Assembly: GCA_963826795.1 (NCBI GenBank)
Contig: CAWGYT010000004.1
Coordinates: 434,001 to 498,000, forward strand
DNA from: CAWGYT01 sp963826795
GTDB lineage: Bacteria > Planctomycetota > Planctomycetia > Pirellulales > Pirellulaceae
Length of the DNA stretch: 64,000 nt
Reading direction: 5' to 3'
Shown: positions 38,523 through 49,763 of the stretch, one piece after another
Layout: each line of letters begins with the position of its first letter
Numbering within the stretch: position 1 is the first letter of the stretch
Program-made: the position numbers and the translations under genes
The notes under the pieces: generated by a model
Database searches by the model: none
What the model saw: only the letters and a program-made list of their open reading frames with translations
Told to the model about the DNA's origin: nothing

Positions 38523-41500
38523 ATGCAGAATTCGATCCACAATCCCTTCGGTTTGCCGCGGAAGCACGGGCTGTACGACCCCGCCCAACGAGAAAGACAG
38601 TTGCGGCGTCGGTTTTGTGGCACACGTCAAGGGCGAGCGCAGCCATCAGATCGTGCTGGACGCCGACGAGGTGCTGCGCAACATGGACCATCGCGGGGCG
38701 TGCGGTTGCGAGGCCAATACCGGGGACGGATCGGGGATCTTGACGGCGCTGCCCCATTCCTTCTTGCGCAAGGTCGCTCAAGTCGACCTCCACGCGGAAC
38801 TGCCGGCAGCCTGGCGAATACGCCGCGGGGGTGGTGTTCCTGCCCCAGATTGCCGACGAGCGAGAGAAGTGCAAGACGGTCGTCGAGCGGGTGATTGCCG
38901 AGCAGGGTCAGCGGTTGGTGGGCTGGCGGAAGGTTCCCACGGACTCCCGTGCGGCGGACGTCGGTCCGACGGCGTTGCGCAGCGAACCGTGGTCGGAGCA
39001 GTTGTTTATCGCGGCGGCACCGGGCTTGCACGACGATGCCTTCGAGCGGCAATTGTACTGATTCGCAAACGCTGCAGTCATCGCCTCCGGATGGATACGT
39101 AGTCTGAAGCCAGGCGAAGATGTTCTACATCATCAGTCTTTCGACCAAGGTGATTATCTACAAGGGCATGCTGATGTCCTGGCAGGTGCTGGATTACTTT
39201 CCCGACCTGAAGGACGACGGATTACACGACGCATCTGGCGATGGTCCATTCCCGCTTCTCCACCAACACCTTTCCCAGCTGGGATCGGGCGCAGCCGAAT
39301 CGCTTCATGAGCCACAACGGCGAGATCAACACGCTGCGCGGGCAACAAGAACTGGATGCGGGCCCGCGAGGGCGTCGTGCAGAGTTCGCTGTTTGGCAGC
39401 GAGATCGCGAAGCTGTTTCCGATCGTCGAGCCGGACTGTTCGGACAGCGGGACGTTCGACAACGTGCTGGAGTTCTTGTTGATGAACGGCCGCACGTTGC
39501 AGGAGGCGGTGATGATGATGATGCCCGAGGCCTGGCAAAATCATGTCACGATGCCGGAGTCCAAGCGGGCGTTCTACGAATATCATTCCTGCTTGATGGA
39601 GCCCTGGGACGGTCCGGCGTCGATCGTCTTCACGGACGGTCACTACATCGGAGCGGTTTTGGACCGCAACGGCTTGCGTCCCTCGCGTTATTACCTCACG
39701 ACCGATGACCGCGTCATCATGGCCAGCGAAGTGGGCGTCCTGCCGATCGAGCCGAAGCTGGTCAAGGAAAAGGGACGGCTGCAGCCCGGGCGGATGTTCC
39801 TGATCGACTTTGCCGAAGGTCGTTTGATTCCGGACGCCGAGCTGAAAGAGGAATTTGCGCGGCAGCGTCCTTACGGCGAATGGCTCAAGTCAGAGCGGAT
39901 TTCGCTGCCGGACCTGAAGCCCGACGCAGGAGGCGCACGGGTTCTCGTCCGGACTCTCTGCTCGAGCGGATGCAGGCGTTCGGTTACACGATTGAGACCC
40001 TGCAGTTCATGCTGCTGCCGCTGATTCGCGAGCAGCGTGATCCGGTGGGATCGATGGGCAACGACTCCGCTTTGGCGTGCCTCTCCGATCAGCCGCGGAT
40101 GCTCTACGACTATTTCAAGCAGCTTTTCGCCCAGGTGACCAACCCCGCGATCGATTCGATTCGGGAAGAGGTCATCATGTCGCTCGAATGTTACGTCGGT
40201 CCCGAAGGGAACCTGTTGACGACGACGAAGGATCACGCACATCGCTTGTTGTTGCCGCATCCCATTTTGACCAACGAAGAGCTGGCGACGCTCAAGCACA
40301 TCGAGGACCATCCGGAGGGACGGGGCTGGCGTACCCGGACGATCGATATCACGTGGCCGAAGTTGGAAGGCCGCGCCGGGCTGCTCAAGGCACTCGATCG
40401 GATCTGCAACGAGGCCGAGCAGGCGATTGATCAGGGCTATAGCCTGATCGTGTTGACGGACCGTGCGATCAGCTCCGAGCGGGTGCCGGTGAGTGCCTTG
40501 TTGGCGACCGGCGCGGTGCACCACCATCTGGTGCAGCAGGCCAAGCGGACGCGGATCGGGATCCTGGTCGAAACGGGAGAGGCCCGGGAGGTCCATCATC
40601 ACTGTTTGCTGACCGGATACGGTGCCGACGGGATCAATCCCTATCTGGCGTTTGAGGCACTCTGGCAGTCTCAGCGGGATGGGTTGCTGCCCCAGGAGAT
40701 GTCGGACGAAAAGATCGTGCTGTCCTATCGCAAGGGCGTCGCCAAGGGGATGCTCAAGGTCATGGCCAAGATGGGCATCTCGACGCTGCAGTCCTACAAA
40801 GGAGCTCAGATCTTCGAGGCGGTGGGGCTGCAGGACGAGGTCATCGAATCGTTGTTTCGTCGGGACGGCAAGTCGAATTCAAGGCGTCAGTTTTGACGTC
40901 TTGGCGGAAGAGTTGCTGCGTCGCCACGCGCTGGGCTATCCCGAACGCCGAGAATCGCGGATGGCCGTCTTGCCGAACGTGGGAGAGTTTCATTGGCGGG
41001 CCGACGGCGAGCGGCATATGTGGGATCCGCAATCGATCGCCGACCTGCAGATCGCCTCGCGGGCCAACAGCGTGGATGCGTACGGCGCTTCGCCGCGCAT
41101 GCCAATCGAGGACGCGCGGACGCGGTGCGCGCTGCGAGGTCTGTTCCGCCTGAAATCGGGTTCGGCCGGCGGCCCGATCCCGCTGGAGGAAGTCGAGCCG
41201 GCGTCGGAAATCGTCAAGCGGTTCTGTACGGGCGCGATGAGCTTCGGATCGATCTCGGCCGAGTCGCACGAGACATTGGCGATCGCCATGAATCGACTCG
41301 GCGGCAAAAGCAACACGGGCGAAGGCGGGGAGGAGCCGGAGCGGTGGATGCCGGATCCCAACGGCGATTCGCGACGCAGCGCGATCAAGCAAGTTGCCTC
41401 CGGTCGCTTTGGGGTCACCATCAACTACTTGACCAACGCCGATGAAATCCAGATCAAGATCTCGCAAGGTGCCAAGCCGGGCGAAGGGGGCGAACTGCCC

Positions 41501-43108
41501 GGTCGAAAAGTCGACGAACGAATCGCTCGAGTCCGTTTCTCGACGCCCGGTGTGGGTCTGATCAGTCCGCCGCCCCACCACGACATTTACTCCATCGAAG
41601 ATCTCAAACAACTGATCCACGACCTGAAGAACGCCAATCCCTCGGCCCGCATCAGCGTCAAACTCGTGTCGGAGGTCGGCGTGGGCACCGTGGCGGCCGG
41701 CGTGGCCAAGGGATTTGCCGATCACATCCTGATCTCGGGTGATTCCGGCGGAACCGGCGCCTCACCCTTGACCAGCATCAAGCATGCCGGTTTGCCCTGG
41801 GAGTTGGGAATCGCCGAAACCCACCAGACGCTCGTCCTGAATGACCTCCGCTCACGCGTTGTCCTGCAGACCGACGGTCAGCTCAAGACCGGACGTGACG
41901 TCGTGATCGCGGCCCTGTTGGGGGCGGAAGAGTTCGGATTCAGCACCGCCCCGCTGATCACGCTGGGCTGTATCATGATGCGGAAGTGCCATCTGAATAC
42001 CTGCCCGGTCGGCGTGGCGACCCAAGATCCGGTCCTGCGAAAGAAGTTTACCGGCAAACCGGAACATGTTGTCAACTACCTGTGGATGGTTGCGGAAGAG
42101 GCCCGAGAGGTGATGGCCGATTTGGGGTTCCGCACGGTCAACGACATGATCGGGCGCGTCGACTGCATCCAGATCGACGACGCCGTGAAGCACTGGAAAG
42201 CGGATGGGCTGGATCTGACGCCCGTCTTGACGCCCGCTCACAAGCCGCATCCCAACGTGGGCGTTTACTGCCAGATCAAGCAAGATCATGGCTTGGACAA
42301 GGCACTCGACAATCAGCTGATCGAATTGGCTCAGCCCGCCATCAAGCGGGGAGAAGCCGTGCGGATTGAGCTGCCGATCATCAATACGAATCGGACCGTC
42401 GGCACGACGCTCAGCCACGAAGTCGCCAAACACCATGGGCTTGGCGCTGCTGCCGGAAGACACGATTCGGATCAAGCTGACCGGATCCGCCGGCCAAAGC
42501 TTCGGCGCGTTCCTGGCGCAAGGCGTCACGCTGGAACTGGAAGGCGACGCCAACGACTACGTCGGCAAGGGACTTTCGGGCGGCAAGATCGTCATCTATC
42601 CGCCGTCGGAGAGTTCCTTCTTGCCGGAGGATAACATCCTGGTTGGAAACGTGGTGCTGTATGGAGCGACCGCGGCTATGCCTTCTTCCGCGGTCGCGCG
42701 GCCGAGCGTTTTTGCGTCCGCAATAGCGGCGCCTGGGCCGTGATCGAAGGCGTCGGCGATCACGGCTGCGAGTACATGACCGGTGGCCGTGCCGTCATCC
42801 TCGGCCCTACCGGACGCAACTTCGCGGCCGGGATGAGTGGCGGGGTCGCCTACGTGCTGACCGACTACGAGGATTTCCGGGACAACCGCTGTAATCTGGG
42901 GACGGTCGAGCTGGAGCGGGTTGAGGCCGACGAGGACATCGCCGAGCTGCGGGAAATGCTCGACCTGCATCACGACTACACCGGCTCGGTCGTCGCGGCC
43001 AACCTGCTGGCCGATTGGCCCGACTCGATCGCTCGGTTCATCAAGGTGATGCCCTCCGATTACAAACGAGTCCTGGAAGAGCGACAACGGATGGAAGTCG
43101 AGAATTAG
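38523..43108 (+). CDS. gltB: Glutamate synthase large subunit (many frameshifts)
   Basis: Makes glutamate from glutamine and 2-oxoglutarate with GltD. The span of about 1528 codons equals the family length. The N-terminal nucleophile Cys is in DSCGVGFVAHVKGE near 38600; the glutaminase domain continues with MDHRGACGCEANTGDGSGI and, later, RNGLRPSRYY. The FMN/synthase domain has GAMSFGSISAESHETLAIAM, GDSGGTGASPLTSIKHAG and the 3Fe-4S cysteines in CIMMRKCHLNTCPVG. The C-terminal beta-helix has GGKIVIYPP and GHDGCEYMTGG-like motifs. At least eight frame changes occur, densest between 38600 and 39350. All parts are present in order, so I treat it as a functional gene damaged by sequence errors. 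gltD follows after 92 bases. Confidence 0.93.
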
Positions 43109-43200
43109 GCCGCCATCCGGCAGGGCGCGGCCGGACGGGATGGACGTCGACGCCGATTCCGAGAACACCCACCTGACAATCGAGACATCAAAGGGTTTCC

Positions 43201-44782
<1,582 letters not shown>

Positions 44783-44823
44783 GGGACGCGTCCGCGAGCG
44801 GGTTGGGGAAAGGGCAGGTTGGG

Positions 44824-44918
44824 AAAAGGGGGCAGGTCCCGAGAGTGCGAAGCACCCGAAGGGCCGTCCCGGCTCTTGGGACCTGACCCCTTTTTCACAA
44901 CCCCTTTTCACAACCCGG
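44824..44918. repeat. Family C palindromic element, left inverted copy
   Basis: An imperfect palindrome with ends of the type AAAAGGGGTCAGGTCCC and a middle GTGCGAAGCACCCGAAGGGC followed by CGTCCCGGC. The copy at 45934-46044 carries the same sequence in opposite orientation. The stop codon of the gene between them (44908-44910) lies inside this copy. It also closes gltD transcription from the left. Confidence 0.88.
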
Positions 44919-45786
44919 CGGAGGCCAACCGCTCGGTCAGCTCGTCCACAAATTGCTTGGCTTGCGTCGTCGAGTACCCGTGTCGCTGCCGCAGCAGGCG
45001 GATCGCCGCAAACGTATCTCCCGTTTCGACGGTCCGCAAAATCTCCTCGTCCAGCTCGTGATCCGTCGCCCGGTCCCAATCCGGGGCCGCGAGGGACGAT
45101 TCGGCTTCGGCGGCGGGACGCGGCGGCACGTTCAGCTGGAAGGCGAGCGATTCGAGTACCGTGTCGAGGCCCGGACGAAGCCAATCGGAGCGTGATTTCC
45201 AGGCGATCCGCAACACCTCGTCGGCGGGCAGGGTGACGGGGACGTGATTCGACCGGCCACTGGTCGTGATCCATCCTCGGCAAAGCGAGCGTGTGACCCG
45301 CCGGGTCCGTTCTTGGGCGATCGCCTTCCGCAGGGGCCCCGAGTCGGCCGACTTCAATTTCAAATCGAGCGACACCTCGGACCACGTCAGCGGCCCGTCG
45401 CTGGTTTCCATGCTTCGCTTTGCCACGTATTTCGCGGCGCTCTCGATCTCGTCATAGGGCAGATGGACAATCGTGTCGGCCACTTCGAAGCGGTAATTCT
45501 GGTGCGATCGAAGATTCACCCAGATGCCATCGGGGCCCCACGCCAGTGTCCAGTTGGTTTTTCTCAGCGTCGCAAGGAGTGGGGCGGCCAAGGTGCGGAA
45601 CACCGCCCAAGCGGTCATGGTCAGTAGAATTTGCGGCCACGTCGAAAGAACCGGAAGGATGGCAAGCGTGATGCCCAGACACAATCCGGTCCACACCACC
45701 AGCCCGCACATGGCGACTGCCCGGGACTGACGGCAAACCGCGCGGGCGTTCGGTAAGGGATCGTGATCGGAGGGGTAAAGCTGCAT
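44908..45786 (-). CDS. Membrane protein of unknown function with L7/L12-like C-terminal motif
   Basis: 292 residues; I chose ATG 45786 (MQLYPSDHDP), although the frame is open to 45906. Two hydrophobic segments lie near residues 25-70 (AMCGLVVWTGLCLGITLAIL and ILLTMTAWAVFRTLAAPLLA). The middle, soluble part has a PH-domain-like strand pattern (TLAWGPDGIWV, YDEIESAAKY). The last 30 residues (TFAAIRLLRQRHGYSTTQAK, then QFVDEL) resemble the ribosomal protein L7/L12 C-terminal motif found in several small membrane proteins. Function unknown. The gene is framed by two inverted family C elements, and its stop codon lies in one of them. Confidence 0.75.
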   Translation of the reverse strand: MQLYPSDHDPLPNARAVCRQSRAVAMCGLVVWTGLCLGITLAILPVLSTWPQILLTMTAWAVFRTLAAPLLATLRKTNWTLAWGPDGIWVNLRSHQNYRFEVADTIVHLPYDEIESAAKYVAKRSMETSDGPLTWSEVSLDLKLKSADSGPLRKAIAQERTRRVTRSLCRGWITTSGRSNHVPVTLPADEVLRIAWKSRSDWLRPGLDTVLESLAFQLNVPPRPAAEAESSLAAPDWDRATDHELDEEILRTVETGDTFAAIRLLRQRHGYSTTQAKQFVDELTERLASAGL

Positions 45787-45933
45787 CGCTTCAAAGTCCC
45801 TTGGCGTCTCAAAGCGGGCGGAGCCCGTGGAGGTGCCCAAAGAGGCCGATGCCCGATTGCGGGTTGGACCCGGTCTGAGACACCCTTTTGAGACAAAGCC
45901 TAGCATGCTGAGGTTGGGAGAAGGGGTGTTGTG

Positions 45934-46044
45934 AAAAGGGGTCAGGTCCCAAAAGGAAAAAGGGGTCAGGTCCCAAAAGCCGGGACGGCCCTTCGGGTGC
46001 TTCGCACTTTTGGGACCCGACCCCTTTTTTCAACGCCCTTTTCA
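45934..46044. repeat. Family C palindromic element, right inverted copy
   Basis: Carries AAAAGGGGTCAGGTCCC twice (45934-45950 and 45958-45974), then the shared core and the closing CCCGACCCCTTTTTT at 46015-46030. Inverted relative to 44824-44918. It lies just after the glgX stop and may also act as its terminator, since either strand ends in a T-run. Confidence 0.88.
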
Positions 46045-46055
46045 CAACGATCGAC

Positions 46056-48203
46056 TTAGCGTCGCATCAACTGGACGACGCGGTCCAACGACGTGGGTTT
46101 CACCGAAACGAACATGCTGATCGCACGCGCCTCGACGACATACTGAGGTTGAAAGCAGAGACTGGGACGCAGCTGCGGATGGTGCGTGTCCAGCGTCACA
46201 CGCCACACGTAGCCCTCGGGTTGGTCGGGCAGTTGCACGACAAGTGGTTCGTGATGTGCGTTGAAGACCAGGAATACGTCCTGGCCGCTGGCGGCGCGAG
46301 ACGCTGCGGATTTCGAGTTGCGGCGAGTCAACAGGACCCCGACTTGAGTCTTGCCGTCGTGCCAATCTTGTTCCGACATCTGCTGTCCATCCTGGCGAAT
46401 CCAGTGGACTTTGGCGGGTGCTTCCGCCAGGTCCCACACAAAGCGAACAAAGAAATTTCGCCGAATCAGGTCGGTGCGTCGTTGCATCAGACGGCAGACA
46501 AAGTCGAGTTGCTGTTGCTGGTCGGGTGTGAGCTCCCAGTTCAACCAACTCAATTCGCTGTCTTGACAGTAGGCGTTATTGTTGCCGTGCTGCGTGTGCC
46601 CGAATTCGTCGCCCGCGCGGATCAGCGGAACGCCCTGTGACATGAGCAGCGTGGTGAACAGGTTGCGGACTTGTCGCTGGCGCAACTCAAGGATTTCGCG
46701 ATTGTTCGTGGGGCCCTCGATTCCGCAGTTCCAGCTGCGGTTATGGTCGTCACCGTCGCGGTTATCTTCTCCGTTGGCCTCATTGTGCTTTTGGTTGTAG
46801 CTGACCAGATCCTGCAGCGAAAAACCGTCGTGGCAGGTGATGAAATTTACGCTCGCCAACGGCCTTCGGTCGCGCGGGTAAAGGTCCTGGCTACCGCTGA
46901 GGCGCGTCGCGAATTCGCCCTTGGCGGTCGGTTCGCCACGCCAAAAGTCGCGGATGGTATCGCGATAACGCCCATTCCACTCCCGCCAGGGTGGTGGGAA
47001 ATTGCCGAGTTGATAGCCGTTATCTCCCAAATCCCACGGCTCGGCGATTAACTTCACCCGCGACAGGATGGGGTCCTGGTGGAGGATCTGAAAGAAGGCA
47101 CTCAGGCGGTTAAACGCGTGATGGTCCCGTCCCAGGATCGGCGCGAGATCGAATCGAAAGCCGTCGACGTGCATCTCCTGTACCCAGTACCGAAGGCTGT
47201 CGGCGATCAGTTTCTGGACGACGGGCTGGCGAACTTCCGGGCAATTGCCGCAGCCTGAGAAATCGGTGTAATGGCGCTTGTCGCGGCGTTCCAGTCGATA
47301 ATAAACGTGATTGTCGATCCCGCGGAAGCAGATCGTCGGTCCCAGCCGATTGCCTTCCGCGGTGTGATTGTAGACGACGTCCAGCAAGACCTCGATTCCA
47401 GCGGCATGCAAGCGTTGAACCATCAGCCGAAACTCAGAGACCGCGGCCTGCGGCGTCTTGCCGGCGGAGTAGCGGGGATGTGGGGCGAAGAAGCCGATGC
47501 TGTTGTAGCCCCAGTAGTTGACCAGTTGGCGTTCGGTCAAGAAGCGATCATCCAGCGCGTATTGGACCGGCAGCAACTCAACCGCCGTGACTCCTAATCG
47601 CTTGAAATGACGAATCATGGGCGGGCTGGCCAGGCCCAGGTAGGTGCCTTGCTGAGCTTTCGGCACGCCGCCGTGACGCTTGGTCGCTCCGCGGACGTGC
47701 GTCTCGTAGATGACCGTGTTCTCCCAGGGCGTGGCCGGTGGACGATCGCGGCCCCAATTGAACCGAGGGTCGATCACCGCCGCCAGCGGCGCGATGGCGG
47801 CGCTGTCCGCATTGTCAAACGACAGGTCCTCCTCCGGATGACCCATCCGGTAACCGAAGAGCGAATCAGACCACCGCAGCTCGCGGCCGATCGCGCGCGC
47901 GTAGGGATCCAATAAAACCTTATTGCCGTTGAAGCGATGTCCCTCGGCAGGTTCATACGGTCCGTAGAAACGATAGCCGTAGAGTTGCCCGGGGCCGATG
48001 CCGGTGACGTAGGCATGCCAGACGTCGTCGGTGCGCGAACTGAGAGGAATCGCAAGGGACTCTTTTTGAGCGGCCTCGTTGACGAAAAGACAGAGCTCAA
48101 CCCGAGTGGCGTGACGCGAGAAGACTGCAAAATTGACGCCGCGGCCGTCCCAGGTTGCCCCCAGCGGATGCGGCTGACCCGCACGTATCTGGACTGTCAT
48201 CAT
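46056..48203 (-). CDS. glgX: Glycogen debranching enzyme (isoamylase type, GH13)
   Basis: Hydrolyses alpha-1,6 branches of glycogen or limit dextrins in the cytoplasm. 715 intact residues from ATG 48203. An N-terminal CBM48-like domain (HPLGATWDGRGVNFAVFSRH) precedes the GH13 barrel. The conserved regions are DVVYNHTAEG (275-284), VDGFRFDLA with nucleophile Asp352, LIAEPWD with acid Glu388, and ITCHDGFSL with Asp459. YNQKHNEANGEDNRDG is the GlgX/isoamylase subgroup block. No frameshift. The response regulator gene lies 132 bases upstream on the same strand. Confidence 0.96.
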   Translation of the reverse strand: MMTVQIRAGQPHPLGATWDGRGVNFAVFSRHATRVELCLFVNEAAQKESLAIPLSSRTDDVWHAYVTGIGPGQLYGYRFYGPYEPAEGHRFNGNKVLLDPYARAIGRELRWSDSLFGYRMGHPEEDLSFDNADSAAIAPLAAVIDPRFNWGRDRPPATPWENTVIYETHVRGATKRHGGVPKAQQGTYLGLASPPMIRHFKRLGVTAVELLPVQYALDDRFLTERQLVNYWGYNSIGFFAPHPRYSAGKTPQAAVSEFRLMVQRLHAAGIEVLLDVVYNHTAEGNRLGPTICFRGIDNHVYYRLERRDKRHYTDFSGCGNCPEVRQPVVQKLIADSLRYWVQEMHVDGFRFDLAPILGRDHHAFNRLSAFFQILHQDPILSRVKLIAEPWDLGDNGYQLGNFPPPWREWNGRYRDTIRDFWRGEPTAKGEFATRLSGSQDLYPRDRRPLASVNFITCHDGFSLQDLVSYNQKHNEANGEDNRDGDDHNRSWNCGIEGPTNNREILELRQRQVRNLFTTLLMSQGVPLIRAGDEFGHTQHGNNNAYCQDSELSWLNWELTPDQQQQLDFVCRLMQRRTDLIRRNFFVRFVWDLAEAPAKVHWIRQDGQQMSEQDWHDGKTQVGVLLTRRNSKSAASRAASGQDVFLVFNAHHEPLVVQLPDQPEGYVWRVTLDTHHPQLRPSLCFQPQYVVEARAISMFVSVKPTSLDRVVQLMRR

Positions 48204-48335
48204 GGTGCTTCGTCAAGGTGTTTCGCCTCATTTCGGTTCTCGTCCGCGTCTCAATCCTACCTTGCGGAACCCTCCGTCGCCATCAGGCTTGTGGCCGAGA
48301 CGAACGTGAACCGGAGAAGCCTTGCAAGAGCACGT

Positions 48336-49071
48336 TACCAGCTGCTGCCCTCGCGGCGACGCACGCGAATGTGGGGCGAGAATTTTCCCTCCGCGTGGAG
48401 ATCCCGCATCCAACGCACGACTTCCTCCTCGAAACCGATCCGGCGGCGCGCTTGAGCCAACTCCAGTACCTTGCGCGCAAGAGGGCGGGATGCTGGGCAT
48501 CGAGCTTGCGAAAGACGTCACGCCGCCGCTGCTCGATCGTGCGAATACTCAGGCTCAGCTCCTGCGCAATTTCTTTGTTGAGCTTGCCCGCCATGATTCC
48601 CTGCAGAACCTGCTGCTCGCCCAGGTTGAGTTGCCGCAAACGCTCCATCGTCTCGGCACAACGCTGCTCCCGGAGGAAATCGAGGCGGCTCAGCTCGACT
48701 CCCTCTTCCACGAAATCGAGCAACGCGGCCGATCCCTCACTCTTTTCGACCACTCCGATCGCCCCCTCCCGCATCGCCCGCACCACGTCACGAATCCGAC
48801 CCACGGAGATGTAAAAGACGAAGGAAGCGGTGTGCCGGCTGGTGCGCAACAGTTGCTGTAAGGCCAGTCCGGATGTGTCGGGCAAACGCAACTCGGACAC
48901 GACGCAGAAATAGGTGGGCCGACTAAGCGACTCCAGGTCGCTCAGGAAGGAATCCCCACCCGAGTACGGTCGCGTTGGCAATCCAAGTTCGTGGATTTTC
49001 CGGACCGTCTGTGCCCGAGTCTCGGTGTCTGGGTCGATGACCACGACCAGTTTTTCGACCGAATCGACCAT
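48336..49071 (-). CDS. FixJ/NarL-type response regulator with Glu at the phospho-acceptor site (one frameshift)
   Basis: About 244 residues from ATG 49071. The receiver domain has the acidic pair as DPDTE (about 13-17) and the switch Lys in VVEKSEG. At the position of the phosphorylated Asp, the motif reads CVVSELRLPDTSGL, with Glu in place of Asp. The C-terminal LuxR-type DNA-binding domain is LNLGEQQVLQGIMAGKLNKE followed by IAQELSLSIRTIEQRRRDVF. Near 48478 one base is missing; the true end reads RIGFEEEVVRWMRDLHAEGK and stops at TAA 48336. Glu often mimics phospho-Asp, so the protein may be constitutively active. Its position suggests glgX as a possible target. Confidence 0.85.
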
Positions 49072-49763
49072 TCGCTCCCTCCCCGTGGCCAGGGCACCTC
49101 GTGCGGATCCCGTGCCACGTTACTCGCGTCCTGATCACCCGCCGACGACTGACGGCCAAGGCAAAAAGATGTTCCCTTGCGCGCTGGACCAAGGTGTCCG
49201 GCGTTCGGTTCCGACGCGCCGTTGGCCAACGCCACACCCCTGGCTGGCCACGAAACATGCCACCACGCCAACTCGAAAGCGGACCGAACCGCCCTCGAAT
49301 CCCCGCACGGCGTGGAGACGTTCGAGGCCGCAGCACGCGACATTTTTTTCCAAATGCATCAAGGTGAGTGCCAGTGTCCGAGAATCTTGTCCGATTCGCA
49401 ATCCGTTTCCAATTCATTGTCAGCTAGTTGTCATCAACGAGTCGATCGCAATCGTCTGTCTTCACGATCACGACGCCGCGCCTTGGAGTCGACGGCCGTC
49501 CACCGGATGAGGGGGGCCTTCGCCGCCGCGGGTGATGCATTCGCCATCGGACGTCATGCTCCGTGATTCTGAATCCGCCGAGGGCCGTGCCGCACACGAG
49601 TTCCGATTCGGGGAGGTGCACAAGCGATCGATGCGTTAAACTCAAGGGCGTTCCGTGTCACCGGCGATCATGCCCGCTGCCCGCTGTCCCGCTGGCTGCC
49701 GCTGCTCCGCTGTCCGCTGTCCGCTGTTTGTTGTCCGTTGTTTGTCGAGCAGAAAGCTGAATC
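49072..49763. other. Non-coding stretch between divergent genes
   Basis: About 690 bases between the response regulator and the selenoprotein gene. Frames on both strands are open by base composition but have no protein-like features. Near 49680-49745 a slippage-prone stretch repeats GCTGTCC/GCTGTTTGTTGTCCG. It must contain the selenoprotein promoter, which I could not locate with confidence. Confidence 0.4.

Noticed and set aside
39050..39070. TGA near 39059 in gltB as a Sec codon
   Set aside because: gltB continues in another frame (IRKR after an indel), and no redox motif lies here.
44824..46044. Composite transposon
   Set aside because: The inverted elements are short palindromes and no transposase lies between them; reported only as a boxed gene.
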